This document shows positions 47,261-55,341 of a stretch of DNA of 64,000 nucleotides, in pieces. How positions within the stretch are numbered: the first letter of the stretch is position 1; each line of letters begins with the position of its first letter. The DNA lies in IMG/VR virus record IMGVR_UViG_3300025141_016386, positions 1-64,000 of that record. One strand, written 5' to 3'. The notes under the pieces were generated by a model, which did not search any database, had not been told where the DNA came from, and saw only the letters and a program-made list of their open reading frames with translations. The position numbers and the translations under genes were made by a program. Source of the DNA: a virus.

Positions 47261-47834
47261 TTTTTATCCTCCCCAAAACATCACCAATAGAAATGCTCCA
47301 TTCAGTAATATTTAATTTTTCCATCAATTGTCTAGTTTGTTTCTTGCTATGATAAGAGCCTAAATTTGTGGACTGCTTCATACGCTTGTAATTATTATAC
47401 ATTATATTTTCCCAGTTGTCAATGAATAATTTCTCTATTTTATTCCGAAGTAAATTATAGGAATCTTGAAGTGTTTTTGTATTATCAAAAAACACTTCCT
47501 CTTGAAATAAAATATCTCCCGTATCTATTCCTTCGTCTAAAAAGTGGATAGTTACTCCCTTTTTAGTATTTGTCACAACGGACCACAAATTAGGGCTAAC
47601 GCCGCCATTCCAAGGGAGGAAAGAGATGTGCAAATTCAATATTCTATCTTTATATTCATCAACTATATTTTTTTTTATAATATGTTGATATCCATAACTA
47701 ATAATCCATTCTGGCTCAAAATCTCTTATTTGTTCAAAAGTTAATTTGTCGCTCGTTATGCATAGATCATAATTTTTTGACTTATAAAAGTCAATTATTG
47801 AATTTTTTTGATATCCAAGAAATAATATTTTCAT
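47250..47834 (-). CDS. sugar N-formyltransferase (formyl-THF dependent)
   Basis: 194 residues of the Formyl_trans_N fold. The catalytic triad region reads ILNLHISFLPWNGG (N67, H69) with GIDTGDIL (D104), as in methionyl-tRNA and sugar formyltransferases. The protein is short and lacks the C-terminal tRNA-binding domain, which favours an amino-sugar substrate. N-formyl groups occur on pseudaminic acid in some bacterial glycans. It is coupled to the acetyltransferase gene upstream (ATGA). Confidence 0.82.
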   Translation of the reverse strand: MKILFLGYQKNSIIDFYKSKNYDLCITSDKLTFEQIRDFEPEWIISYGYQHIIKKNIVDEYKDRILNLHISFLPWNGGVSPNLWSVVTNTKKGVTIHFLDEGIDTGDILFQEEVFFDNTKTLQDSYNLLRNKIEKLFIDNWENIMYNNYKRMKQSTNLGSYHSKKQTRQLMEKLNITEWSISIGDVLGRIKNDR

Positions 47835-48235
47835 TTTTGATGGGCCCCTTTTTCGAGGATAAAAAATTCATACTCAAAAGAGCAGGATTCAAATAATGCC
47901 AAACTTGCTTTATTTGAATTTCTCACTGTCGCATATAATTTACGTCCTTTATATTTTTCAGTGACATATTGAATCATAAATTTTCCAACGCCGGCGCGAC
48001 GGAAGTCAGAGGAGACTGCTACGGAAATATATCCTCGCTTGTCAACCCCAACATAGCCGGCTGGTTTTTCGCGAACTGTACAAATATAATATTGATCTCC
48101 GTAAGTTTCCATATAGGCCCTGTGTTCTTCTATCATGATTTCTTTAGAATTCATGGAGCTTTGTCTGGCTAAGGGATCATTGCGAAGAACTCGAATAAAT
48201 TCCCAATATATCTCACTGTTGTCGATCATTTTCAT
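47831..48235 (-). CDS. second GNAT acetyltransferase
   Basis: 134 residues. The acetyl-CoA loop reads SSDFRRAGVGKFMI and motif B reads LYATVRNSNKASLALFESCSF. It has a shorter N-terminal part than the GNAT at 44930-45460 and is not closely related to it. AAGGAG precedes the ATG. Possible roles are the PseH step or a second N-acetylation of the sugar acid. Confidence 0.72.
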   Translation of the reverse strand: MKMIDNSEIYWEFIRVLRNDPLARQSSMNSKEIMIEEHRAYMETYGDQYYICTVREKPAGYVGVDKRGYISVAVSSDFRRAGVGKFMIQYVTEKYKGRKLYATVRNSNKASLALFESCSFEYEFFILEKGAHQK

Positions 48236-48239
48236 AATT

Positions 48240-49316
48240 TTAGCTCCTTGGCTGTAAGATATATCCAGATTTTAAAATCTCGTCTTTTTGCAAATCTTTC
48301 TTTGCAACCATCCCAAGCACCTCATAATAATTCAACGCTGGGATGGAATCTTCTAACAATGGACGTTTTGTTGTTATGTTGTTTTCAGTTAGAGTTTCTC
48401 CTTTCCTTATTTTATGTGAAGCCACTACTGATCTACGACCTTTACTAAATTCTTTTTCACTTTCTGTATAGACACTCTCTTTAACGCCTAAACATTTCTC
48501 TGCTATTCTTATATTTGAAACCATTTGTTTTAATTCGTGCGGTTCGATTGCAAAAGGGTGATCTGGGCCCTCTAATGCCCTGCTTAAAGTATAGTGTTTT
48601 TCAATTACTTTGGCGCCGAGGGCGACTGCAAGAGGTGGTATTAAAATCCCCTCGGTATGATCAGAGAGGCCGATTTTTGTATTTCTAAGCCACTTGTGAT
48701 TCTCGCTTAACCCCTTGAGGTATCGAAGATTCCCCAAATTTATATCCTCAAATGGAGTGGGATAGGCACTATTACAGTGTAAGTAAGTTACATCCGGATT
48801 ATCTGAAAAGTCAAATGTTCCCAGGTGTATTTTTGGATCGTTCATCACAGATGGGCCTAGAATCCATTCCTGTATTTTTAGCATTGTATCGTAATTTGCA
48901 CCAGACCCCATCGAAATAATTAGTGGAAGCCCCGTGGAGGCCACATGCTTCACCCACCTTGGATCGGTTGATTCAAAGCCAGCTATCTTGAATCTCTTTA
49001 CTCCCAGTTCATAAAGCTCTTCGACAGCCTTCTCATCGAAAGGAGTTGACATAAATTCTATCCCCAAATCATCGCAATATAACTTTAAATCCTTCTGCCA
49101 TGACCGAGGCAACTCAATGTCCTTGATGAGTTTTGTAATGTTTTTATAGCCAGCAAAATCAGGAGTATATCTAGAATATAATGTTTCGGAAGAATATGTT
49201 TGAAATTTTACTGCGTCGGCGCCTGATTCCGAAGCTTCTCTGATTAATTGAGTTGCTATGTCCCAGTCACGATTGTGATTTGCGCCAGCTTCGGCAATAA
49301 TAAAAGTTTTTTTCAT
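48240..49316 (-). CDS. neuB: nonulosonic acid synthase, NeuB/PseI family
   Basis: 358 residues with the normal two-domain layout. Residues 1-285 form the TIM-barrel synthase with EAGANHN (9-15), KFQTY (37-41), SDHT (218-221, H220) and EKHYT (239-243, H241); these His residues match the metal ligands of NeuB. GPDHPFAIEP (250-259) is a family motif. Residues about 294-354 are the antifreeze-like SAF domain. The enzyme condenses phosphoenolpyruvate with a 6-carbon amino sugar to give a 9-carbon acid. NeuB, PseI and LegI cannot be separated by eye; the methylase and dehydratase next to it favour PseI. Confidence 0.92.
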   Translation of the reverse strand: MKKTFIIAEAGANHNRDWDIATQLIREASESGADAVKFQTYSSETLYSRYTPDFAGYKNITKLIKDIELPRSWQKDLKLYCDDLGIEFMSTPFDEKAVEELYELGVKRFKIAGFESTDPRWVKHVASTGLPLIISMGSGANYDTMLKIQEWILGPSVMNDPKIHLGTFDFSDNPDVTYLHCNSAYPTPFEDINLGNLRYLKGLSENHKWLRNTKIGLSDHTEGILIPPLAVALGAKVIEKHYTLSRALEGPDHPFAIEPHELKQMVSNIRIAEKCLGVKESVYTESEKEFSKGRRSVVASHKIRKGETLTENNITTKRPLLEDSIPALNYYEVLGMVAKKDLQKDEILKSGYILQPRS

Positions 49317-49933
49317 GGCACAACAATTCTATAACACTGTCTTTGATATATACCAGAAGAACCCGGTACATTAACAAAACACTCCCCCTCTACTTCCAAA
49401 GACGGGACGAAAGATTTCCAAATTGACAAAAATGGGGCGCGCCAATAAAAGTCTTTGGACCCTCGATAAGAACAAGAGATAGTTTCCGGGCTATAGTCTT
49501 CGATTCCTAAAATATATTTATTACTACATCTTATCATCTCTACCATAGCCGCAGGTAGACTGTTTTCTGGATTTTGGTGGATCAACACCCCCGAAGAGAA
49601 TATAACGTCAAAAGAGCGATTCTTGAATGGCAGCTCCAACAGGGATCCAAGATGAAAATTTACATTTGGTAATCTTTTTTGAGCCTCTGCAAGGGCGGGG
49701 GCCCCGATGTCCAATCCAGACAGATTAGTGAATCCCAAGTTGTCGAGAATTTGTAAATTTATTCCACAATTGCATCCAACCTCTAAAATAGAAATATCTC
49801 TATCGAAGGAGTCAAAAAGATCATAAAAAGCTTTCCTCTCCTCGTATCTCCCGTCTCCATCAAAATTTCTCCCAAGATAAGAGGTACCCTCCGTTCCAGC
49901 CCAGAATATCTCTTGTTTGGTCTTAGTTCGCAT
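49313..49933 (-). CDS. SAM methyltransferase, pseudaminic-acid-associated type
   Basis: The start is set at ATG 49931-49933 (MRTKTKQEIFWAG) because GAGAGGA precedes it; a TTG two codons earlier is less likely. 206 residues. ILEVGCNCGINL is motif I for SAM binding, and LPFKNRSFDVIFSSGVLIHQ covers motifs II-III. The N-terminal KQEIFWAGTEGTSYLGRN strongly resembles the TIGR03587 family, described as methylases of pseudaminic acid gene clusters. Methylation of the sugar acid is inferred. Confidence 0.75.
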   Translation of the reverse strand: MRTKTKQEIFWAGTEGTSYLGRNFDGDGRYEERKAFYDLFDSFDRDISILEVGCNCGINLQILDNLGFTNLSGLDIGAPALAEAQKRLPNVNFHLGSLLELPFKNRSFDVIFSSGVLIHQNPENSLPAAMVEMIRCSNKYILGIEDYSPETISCSYRGSKDFYWRAPFLSIWKSFVPSLEVEGECFVNVPGSSGIYQRQCYRIVVP

Positions 49934-50891
49934 CTTCAATTCCTCTCACGATTAAACAAACCAGATTATCAACATCGATATCCAAATGAAGAGAAGAATT
50001 AAATTCTCTACCATCATATGATTCACTGTGTGTGTGTGTTTTATTTGTGTATTGTGGCAGAACCGCGAGCAAGCCACCATCCACCTCTCTCGTAAATGGA
50101 AGCTCTGTCGCGGCCAACATATCTTCGTGTAACTTTTCTCCGGGGCGCATGCCAATATTTTTAATTGTAATTTGATCACTTTTGGTAATTTGTTTTACAG
50201 ATTGAATAATAGTATTCATGGAGAATGATTTAATTTTTGGAATAAATACCTCACCTCCCTGCGCTTGATTTAGGGCGCTAAGGACAGTATCTACCGCATC
50301 CCCTAGAGTAAATAAAAATCTACTACACTCCTCCGAAGTGACTGTGATTTCCCCGCCTTTTTCAATTTGATCAATCCACAGTGGGATAAATGAACCCCTA
50401 GAGGCGATCACATTGCCATACCTTACTGAGGCGAAGATGGTCGATTCGGAATTATAATCATAATTGGTGAACATTCTCTCGGCGATGAATTTTGATGAAC
50501 CATATACATTTACAGGCTGGCATGCCTTATCTGTGGAGATAAGCATACACTTTTTAACTGAATTTTCGAAAGAGGCTATGGCGACGTTTTCACTTCCGTA
50601 AACATTTGTTTTCATACACTCGTCTGGGTGAAATTCCATATCATCGACTCGCTTAAGTGCTGCTGCATGGATTACATAATCTGGCTTATGAATTCTCATT
50701 GTAGTGTTGAGTTTTTTAAAATCTCTTACGTCTCCGATGACGCACTTTACTCTCTCTACATTTTTAAATATTTTAGCCTGCTTTCCCTCATCTCGACTAT
50801 AGACAATTACAGTGCTGCTGGGGTCTTTTAGGATTTTTTTGATAAGAGCTTTTCCCAAAGAGCCAGTACCACCTGTTATGAAATATTTCAT
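49923..50891 (-). CDS. pseB: UDP-GlcNAc 4,6-dehydratase, PseB-like
   Basis: 322 residues of the PseB/FlaA1/CapD short-chain dehydrogenase group. GGTGSLG (7-13) binds NADP, YSRDEGKQ (31-38) follows as in PseB, HAAALKRVDDME (75-86), STDKA (119-123) and YGSSK (130-134) give the catalytic Asp/Lys and Tyr-Lys residues, and RYGNVIASRGS is the signature loop. PseB removes C6 hydroxyl with inversion at C5, the committed step of pseudaminic acid synthesis. The retaining LegB-type route cannot be fully excluded. Coupled to the glycosyltransferase gene upstream (ATGA). Confidence 0.82.
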   Translation of the reverse strand: MKYFITGGTGSLGKALIKKILKDPSSTVIVYSRDEGKQAKIFKNVERVKCVIGDVRDFKKLNTTMRIHKPDYVIHAAALKRVDDMEFHPDECMKTNVYGSENVAIASFENSVKKCMLISTDKACQPVNVYGSSKFIAERMFTNYDYNSESTIFASVRYGNVIASRGSFIPLWIDQIEKGGEITVTSEECSRFLFTLGDAVDTVLSALNQAQGGEVFIPKIKSFSMNTIIQSVKQITKSDQITIKNIGMRPGEKLHEDMLAATELPFTREVDGGLLAVLPQYTNKTHTHSESYDGREFNSSLHLDIDVDNLVCLIVRGIEDAN

Positions 50892-52927
50892 TTGATTTCT
50901 AACCTTTCTATTGAATCTGGGGCCGGATTGATGTTAGAGATTATTTTCAATGTTGTACCTTTCGAGTTCAACCAATCTGCGAATGGGCCAATAGCATCGG
51001 AAGTGATTTTTGCCTCATGTTCCAGAGTTTTAACTGCTTCTTCATTTTCAGCCACCTCATTGTGGTGGATAAAATCGTTCTTATTGTGAGAACTCCCCTC
51101 TTTGTCATAGAAATGTTGCTTGTCGGCGCCGTCTGGCAGCAAAGAGTTATCCCACCCAACTGTAATAATCTCTGAAACACCTAAGTGTTGTGCTAAATAG
51201 AACACGGATTCATACATAATTCCGGGGCCATATGGGCGCAGTACTGTTGAATTTTCATAAGTGCCAGCCTCTAGGTCTCCGGTTGCAGAGATCGATTTAT
51301 TAAAATCCCTCTCTCTAATAAAAAACTTGAGATCGCACGGGCCAAGAGGGCGAGGAGTCGTAGATGCCTCAACCACAATCGGATTGTTTGTTGAATAATC
51401 ATAGTTCTTGAAGTTGGCACAATTGTAGGTATGAAAATCCACATGCTCTCCGAACAAATCAAATGCCTGCTTTACAGAGATTACGAGATTATCTTTCAAT
51501 AGGCTTTTTAGTTTTACCTCATCATGATCAGTCAGTGTTGGGCCGCAGGATAGAATATAACATTTCTTTCCCTTAAAGGAATCTTTTAGTAATTCAATCT
51601 TCTCTGTTTGAGAGTTAAGTTCGGTGATTGCCAATTTTAGGGAAGCTGCCCTTTCTTTAACATTCTCAATTTCTAAGATCGAATCCCTAACTTTCGATAT
51701 ATTTTCAACATTATTAATTCCCGGAAATACGCCCTCTACAAATTGAGAGTTTATCTTTTCTTCAGTGAAATTCTCGACGAGGTGTTTCTGCAACTTCTTT
51801 GCATTTCTCTTGAATCTGGAATATTCCTTACGAACTTCACGCAACCTCCGCTTAAAAGATCCCTCCCTTGGGAAAGCCCATTGAGAGTCTGCTTGAATAA
51901 CGTTATTCCAAACTGCCTCTTTCTGAACATTTTGAAGGTCATATTCAACAGATGCGAACATTGGTTTCTTTTTCCCCGATTTTCTTCGAGCATCTGGCAT
52001 ATAAAGGAAATCACAGTGACCCGACCATCCGGAAACAACTACTGGCAATCCATTGTAGGCTGCCTCAAATAGTGGGAGGCCGTAGCCTTCTCCGTGTGCC
52101 GTGGAAACAAGTGCCTTAATTTTGGAATGCTGATATAGGCCGTTCATTTCTTCCGGAGTTAAATCTCCATGCAAAAGATATACCTTACACTTACAGTTGT
52201 CTCCTCCATATCTTTGAAGCAGAGATTTGAGCCTTGATCCGGTGTGCTCCCTGTCAATGATGCTATTATTTTTGACAGAAGTCTTAAGGACAAGTCCAAC
52301 TTCTTGATCAAAATTCTCTTCCAGGAACCACTTGACGAGGTTATCAAAGTTCTTTCTTGGGCCCCATTGGGAAATTGCAAGGTAATTGAAGTCGTAATCG
52401 AGCTTTAAATTGAGTTTTTGTTTCTTGAAATTACGAACAGGATAATTGACTGCGATAATTGGTGTCTGACAGGTCAAATTAACAATCTGGCCTGTTTGAT
52501 TATTTTGTCCCTGATAGGTTGTGTCTTCAAAAACATCCTTCGAGTGATTCGAGACGACGATGATCTTATCCATCTCGTTAGCTTTTTGAAGCCAAACCGG
52601 AGCTACCTTTGTCGTCTCGATCCCTGCGGTATACCCGACATTTACTGTGGCTAGTCGCTCCCACTCATTGGGGATTGTTACCTGCAACGACATATCAAAT
52701 TGGCCGCCCTGCTGGGTGAAGACATGTGTTTGCGCGATCCTTTGGTCCATCCATGTTCTTTCTTCGTTTGCATCACTTACCCAGCCGGTCTGGCCCCACA
52801 CCGTGGGAATAATATAAATGTCAAATATATCCTCCCTAGATTTTAATGCTCGAAGGGCAAATCTCGCCTGCTCTCCATATCCAGATTGCGAAAGAACTGG
52901 ACCTCTTACTACTATTTTCTGCTTCAT
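50888..52927 (-). CDS. bifunctional glycosyltransferase: GT4 fused to DUF115/Maf-like domain
   Basis: Start set at ATG 52925-52927 (MKQKIVVRGP), with GGAG 8 nt upstream and ATGA overlap. About 679 residues. Residues 1-405 are a GT-B family 4 glycosyltransferase, with the nucleotide-sugar loop HGEGYGLPLFEAAYNG near 278-293. Residues about 450-640 form a second domain beginning GKKCYILSCGPTLTDHD and containing VFYLAQHLGVSEIITVGWDNS, as in DUF115/MAF_flag10 and GT42-like proteins. Bacterial Maf proteins put pseudaminic or legionaminic acid on flagellin. The fusion could add a linker sugar and then the nonulosonic acid to one target. Confidence 0.75.
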   Translation of the reverse strand: MKQKIVVRGPVLSQSGYGEQARFALRALKSREDIFDIYIIPTVWGQTGWVSDANEERTWMDQRIAQTHVFTQQGGQFDMSLQVTIPNEWERLATVNVGYTAGIETTKVAPVWLQKANEMDKIIVVSNHSKDVFEDTTYQGQNNQTGQIVNLTCQTPIIAVNYPVRNFKKQKLNLKLDYDFNYLAISQWGPRKNFDNLVKWFLEENFDQEVGLVLKTSVKNNSIIDREHTGSRLKSLLQRYGGDNCKCKVYLLHGDLTPEEMNGLYQHSKIKALVSTAHGEGYGLPLFEAAYNGLPVVVSGWSGHCDFLYMPDARRKSGKKKPMFASVEYDLQNVQKEAVWNNVIQADSQWAFPREGSFKRRLREVRKEYSRFKRNAKKLQKHLVENFTEEKINSQFVEGVFPGINNVENISKVRDSILEIENVKERAASLKLAITELNSQTEKIELLKDSFKGKKCYILSCGPTLTDHDEVKLKSLLKDNLVISVKQAFDLFGEHVDFHTYNCANFKNYDYSTNNPIVVEASTTPRPLGPCDLKFFIRERDFNKSISATGDLEAGTYENSTVLRPYGPGIMYESVFYLAQHLGVSEIITVGWDNSLLPDGADKQHFYDKEGSSHNKNDFIHHNEVAENEEAVKTLEHEAKITSDAIGPFADWLNSKGTTLKIISNINPAPDSIERLEIK

Positions 52928-54189
52928 TTTGTAATCTCCGTGAATGCCCAAGGCTTATATCCCTTTCGTGTTTCCCAAGAGCCGTGGTCTTCTACGACCG
53001 AATCGATCAGATCGATCCACTGCTTTTGGAAGTTTTCAAAATTGTAATTTTTTGCGACGTGTTGTCGACCTTTCATGCCTAAAAGCTTCCTTTCTTCGGG
53101 GCTCATCGAAAAAACGTCTCTCAGAGCCTGTATAAAGTCTTCCTTGGAAACCCTATCCTCATAGATGTATGGAACCTGTTGAGAGCCTATGATGGCCTTT
53201 GAGGCCGGCGTGAGGCCTATTCCAAACCATTGTTCCCCGTCTGTGACTTGTTCCTGCAATCCACCCGTCATATTGACGATAATTGGGGTTTGACAAGAAA
53301 GACTTTCAAGTGTTGCCAATCCAAATCCCTCTGCATCTGAAATATTGATGGTGCAATCTGCCATATTATACACTGATGCAAGAGCTTGTGCTGCAATTTT
53401 ATTTGTCGAAAGAATTACGCGGCCGTCAGTGGCCCCAAGATTATTTAGAATGGCCTCTAAGTCTTGTCCGTTTGGATCTTTGGGGTCTGTATGCATGATA
53501 AGTCGTACTTTTTCTGGTCCAACTTCTTCGGCGAACTCATTAAACCAATGGATTAGTGAGCCGCTCATCTTCCGGCGTGCATTCCTGTTGTTCCAGAAGA
53601 AGATTACCCGGTTATCTGTGTCTCCATCTAAATGTTTTTCTCGCAGTGTTTTGATGTCCTCGTCTGAAAACGGACGAAAAATACTGGTATCTACAGCATG
53701 TGGAACATAGTGATTCTCAACATGAGGAGAAACATTGTTGACAATATCGTGTGTAACTTTTGAGATTGATGCAATAACATCTGTCGAACTATAAAATTTA
53801 TTGTTGAACTTCGGAAGAGGATAATTGTCCCAAACATGATAATAAACCATAGGAATATGCTTTCTAATTTCATTCTCGATCATCCATAGCCACCCGTAAA
53901 ATCGAGGATCCGTCATAAACCAAATCATGTCAGGGCGCTCGTTGAAGAGAGCAGATCGAACCATTTCTGGCGTTCCATATCCTTTCACAGGATATACAAT
54001 CCAGTCTTCTTCCCATCCTTCTACCTTTTGAGGTTTATAATCTTTATGGGCAACTGCTCCACCAAGACATACAACTTGATAGCGACCGGTCTTCAGCAAT
54101 GTTTCAATAATATACTTTGTTTGTGTGCCGACTCCCGATGGAGCCAGCGGGTGATCAGAGATCACCAAAATCTTCTTTTTTTCTGTCAT
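52924..54189 (-). CDS. glycosyltransferase family 4
   Basis: 421 residues. The N-terminal half begins KKILVISDHPLAPSGVGTQTKYI, the acceptor-side Gly loop of GT4 enzymes; the C-terminal half has SDAEGFGLATLESLSCQTP, the E-x7-E donor-binding motif. It would transfer a hexose or amino sugar from a nucleotide donor. AGGTTTAA precedes the ATG. It is the first gene of the sugar island after the PD-(D/E)XK nuclease gene. Related enzymes in phages may modify virion proteins, DNA or host surface glycans. Confidence 0.85.
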   Translation of the reverse strand: MTEKKKILVISDHPLAPSGVGTQTKYIIETLLKTGRYQVVCLGGAVAHKDYKPQKVEGWEEDWIVYPVKGYGTPEMVRSALFNERPDMIWFMTDPRFYGWLWMIENEIRKHIPMVYYHVWDNYPLPKFNNKFYSSTDVIASISKVTHDIVNNVSPHVENHYVPHAVDTSIFRPFSDEDIKTLREKHLDGDTDNRVIFFWNNRNARRKMSGSLIHWFNEFAEEVGPEKVRLIMHTDPKDPNGQDLEAILNNLGATDGRVILSTNKIAAQALASVYNMADCTINISDAEGFGLATLESLSCQTPIIVNMTGGLQEQVTDGEQWFGIGLTPASKAIIGSQQVPYIYEDRVSKEDFIQALRDVFSMSPEERKLLGMKGRQHVAKNYNFENFQKQWIDLIDSVVEDHGSWETRKGYKPWAFTEITK

Positions 54190-54197
54190 TTAAACCT

Positions 54198-54959
54198 CTA
54201 TGGACATTCCGGCGATCTACAAAATTCACACTTTGTACAAGACCGCTTATCCTTAATATAATTTTTCTTCTTAATATTAAAAAGCGCCTTCTTTAAAAGA
54301 TTTGTGGCGTTCTCTATTTTCTTGCTTCCACTTGTAACTCTAAAAATTTCTACCCTATCTTTTTTAGCTGTTCGCTTTAATAGCGCGAAATGTGTTTCAA
54401 TGTCTTTCAAGTCAATTCCGCGCTTCTTTGCAAAGAAAACCTTGTATAATGTTAGTTGGTAAGTTACCATTGGATCAGAACGGCGGCGCATATCCCAGCC
54501 CCACGAACAGGATTTCCAATCAATAATGTGGTATTTTCCATCCGAGGTCTTCACAACTGCATCGATATACCCCTTGAAATTATAATCCTCGGCCTCAATT
54601 GGTACCATCAATGGCTCTTCTGTTGAAATCACCTCATAGCCAGCTGGGAAGTATTCGGCGATCGCTGGCATAATTTCTGGTAAGATTCCCATGGCTTGTG
54701 TCGCCATTTTTTCAGGATCTTCGCGGAAAACAATGTCGTTGTCGAGTTCCGATAAACATTCTTCAAACCTTTTAACAAAGAATTCTTGAGCTTCGAATGT
54801 TTCATTTAACATCTTCTTCTCGGCGACGTCATGAATTGCCGTCCCAAAGGCAGTATATTCATTTCCCCTAAATCCTTTTAATTTATCAATATAAGTTAAT
54901 TTGTGATAAAAAGGACAGAAATTCCAATTTTTTAATTCCGAAAACGAAATGTGTGACAA
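54198..54959 (-). CDS. PD-(D/E)XK nuclease, Cas4/RecB-like with 4Fe-4S-type cysteines
   Basis: 253 residues, TTG start with TGAGGA upstream. FGTAIHDVAE (H43), KGYIDAVV (D133) and YHIIDWKS (D147, K149) form the nuclease core. One Cys near the N-terminus (C15) and four at the C-terminus (C241, C244, C247, C252) fit the iron-sulphur cluster of Cas4/AddB-type exonucleases. Phages use these in recombination and DNA end processing. A consensus promoter lies just upstream. There are no CRISPR genes near it, so a Cas4 role in adaptation is unlikely. Confidence 0.85.
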   Translation of the reverse strand: MSHISFSELKNWNFCPFYHKLTYIDKLKGFRGNEYTAFGTAIHDVAEKKMLNETFEAQEFFVKRFEECLSELDNDIVFREDPEKMATQAMGILPEIMPAIAEYFPAGYEVISTEEPLMVPIEAEDYNFKGYIDAVVKTSDGKYHIIDWKSCSWGWDMRRRSDPMVTYQLTLYKVFFAKKRGIDLKDIETHFALLKRTAKKDRVEIFRVTSGSKKIENATNLLKKALFNIKKKNYIKDKRSCTKCEFCRSPECP

Positions 54960-54996
54960 ATTATTCCTCAGTCAAGTATTCTTTCTACTATTATTT

Positions 54997-55025
54997 AATA
55001 TAACAACTTTAGGGAGCTTTGTCAA
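54997..55025 (-). promoter_or_regulatory. sigma-70 promoter upstream of the nuclease and sugar island
   Basis: TTGACA (55020-55025) and TATATT (54997-55002), minus strand, exactly 17 bp apart. It overlaps the 3' end of the upstream gene. The transcript could run through the nuclease gene into the whole sugar island, in which no further promoter of this type was seen until 41.9 kb. Confidence 0.83.
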
Positions 55026-55341
55026 GTACTTTTTTTCTTTTTCTTGATCTTGTTGATTTTGAAGGTAGGCGCCTATTGGTGCTTGCTGGCTTTTTGGCCT
55101 CTTTAATTGGAATATATTTTTGGAATACCCATTGACCAGATAAAATCGGGGGTGCACAGTTATTTGTTAGAAATGGGGGGCCCGCTAACAATCTCTCAAC
55201 TTTTATATTTTTTTCAGAGATAATTTTTTCCACATCAGATAAAATCACTTTTTGTTTTATAGGGTGATTTTTACCATGATATTTCTTAATCTCGATATTA
55301 ACATAAATTTTTTCTTTATCTTCTTTCACTTCAACTTTCAT
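55009..55341 (-). CDS. unknown protein with basic C-terminus
   Basis: 110 residues. The first 50 are charged and helix or beta-prone (KIYVNIEIKKYHGKNHP); the last 35 are strongly basic (RRLPSKSTRSRKRKK) and could bind nucleic acid. It overlaps the stop of the metallopeptidase gene upstream by 11 bases, and its own 3' end contains the -35 box of the next promoter. No family recognised. Confidence 0.55.
   Translation of the reverse strand: MKVEVKEDKEKIYVNIEIKKYHGKNHPIKQKVILSDVEKIISEKNIKVERLLAGPPFLTNNCAPPILSGQWVFQKYIPIKEAKKPASTNRRLPSKSTRSRKRKKVLDKAP

Noticed and set aside
54198-54959. Cas4 as sign of a phage CRISPR system
   Set aside because: No Cas1, Cas2 or repeat-spacer array is present; Cas4-like nucleases are common phage recombination enzymes.
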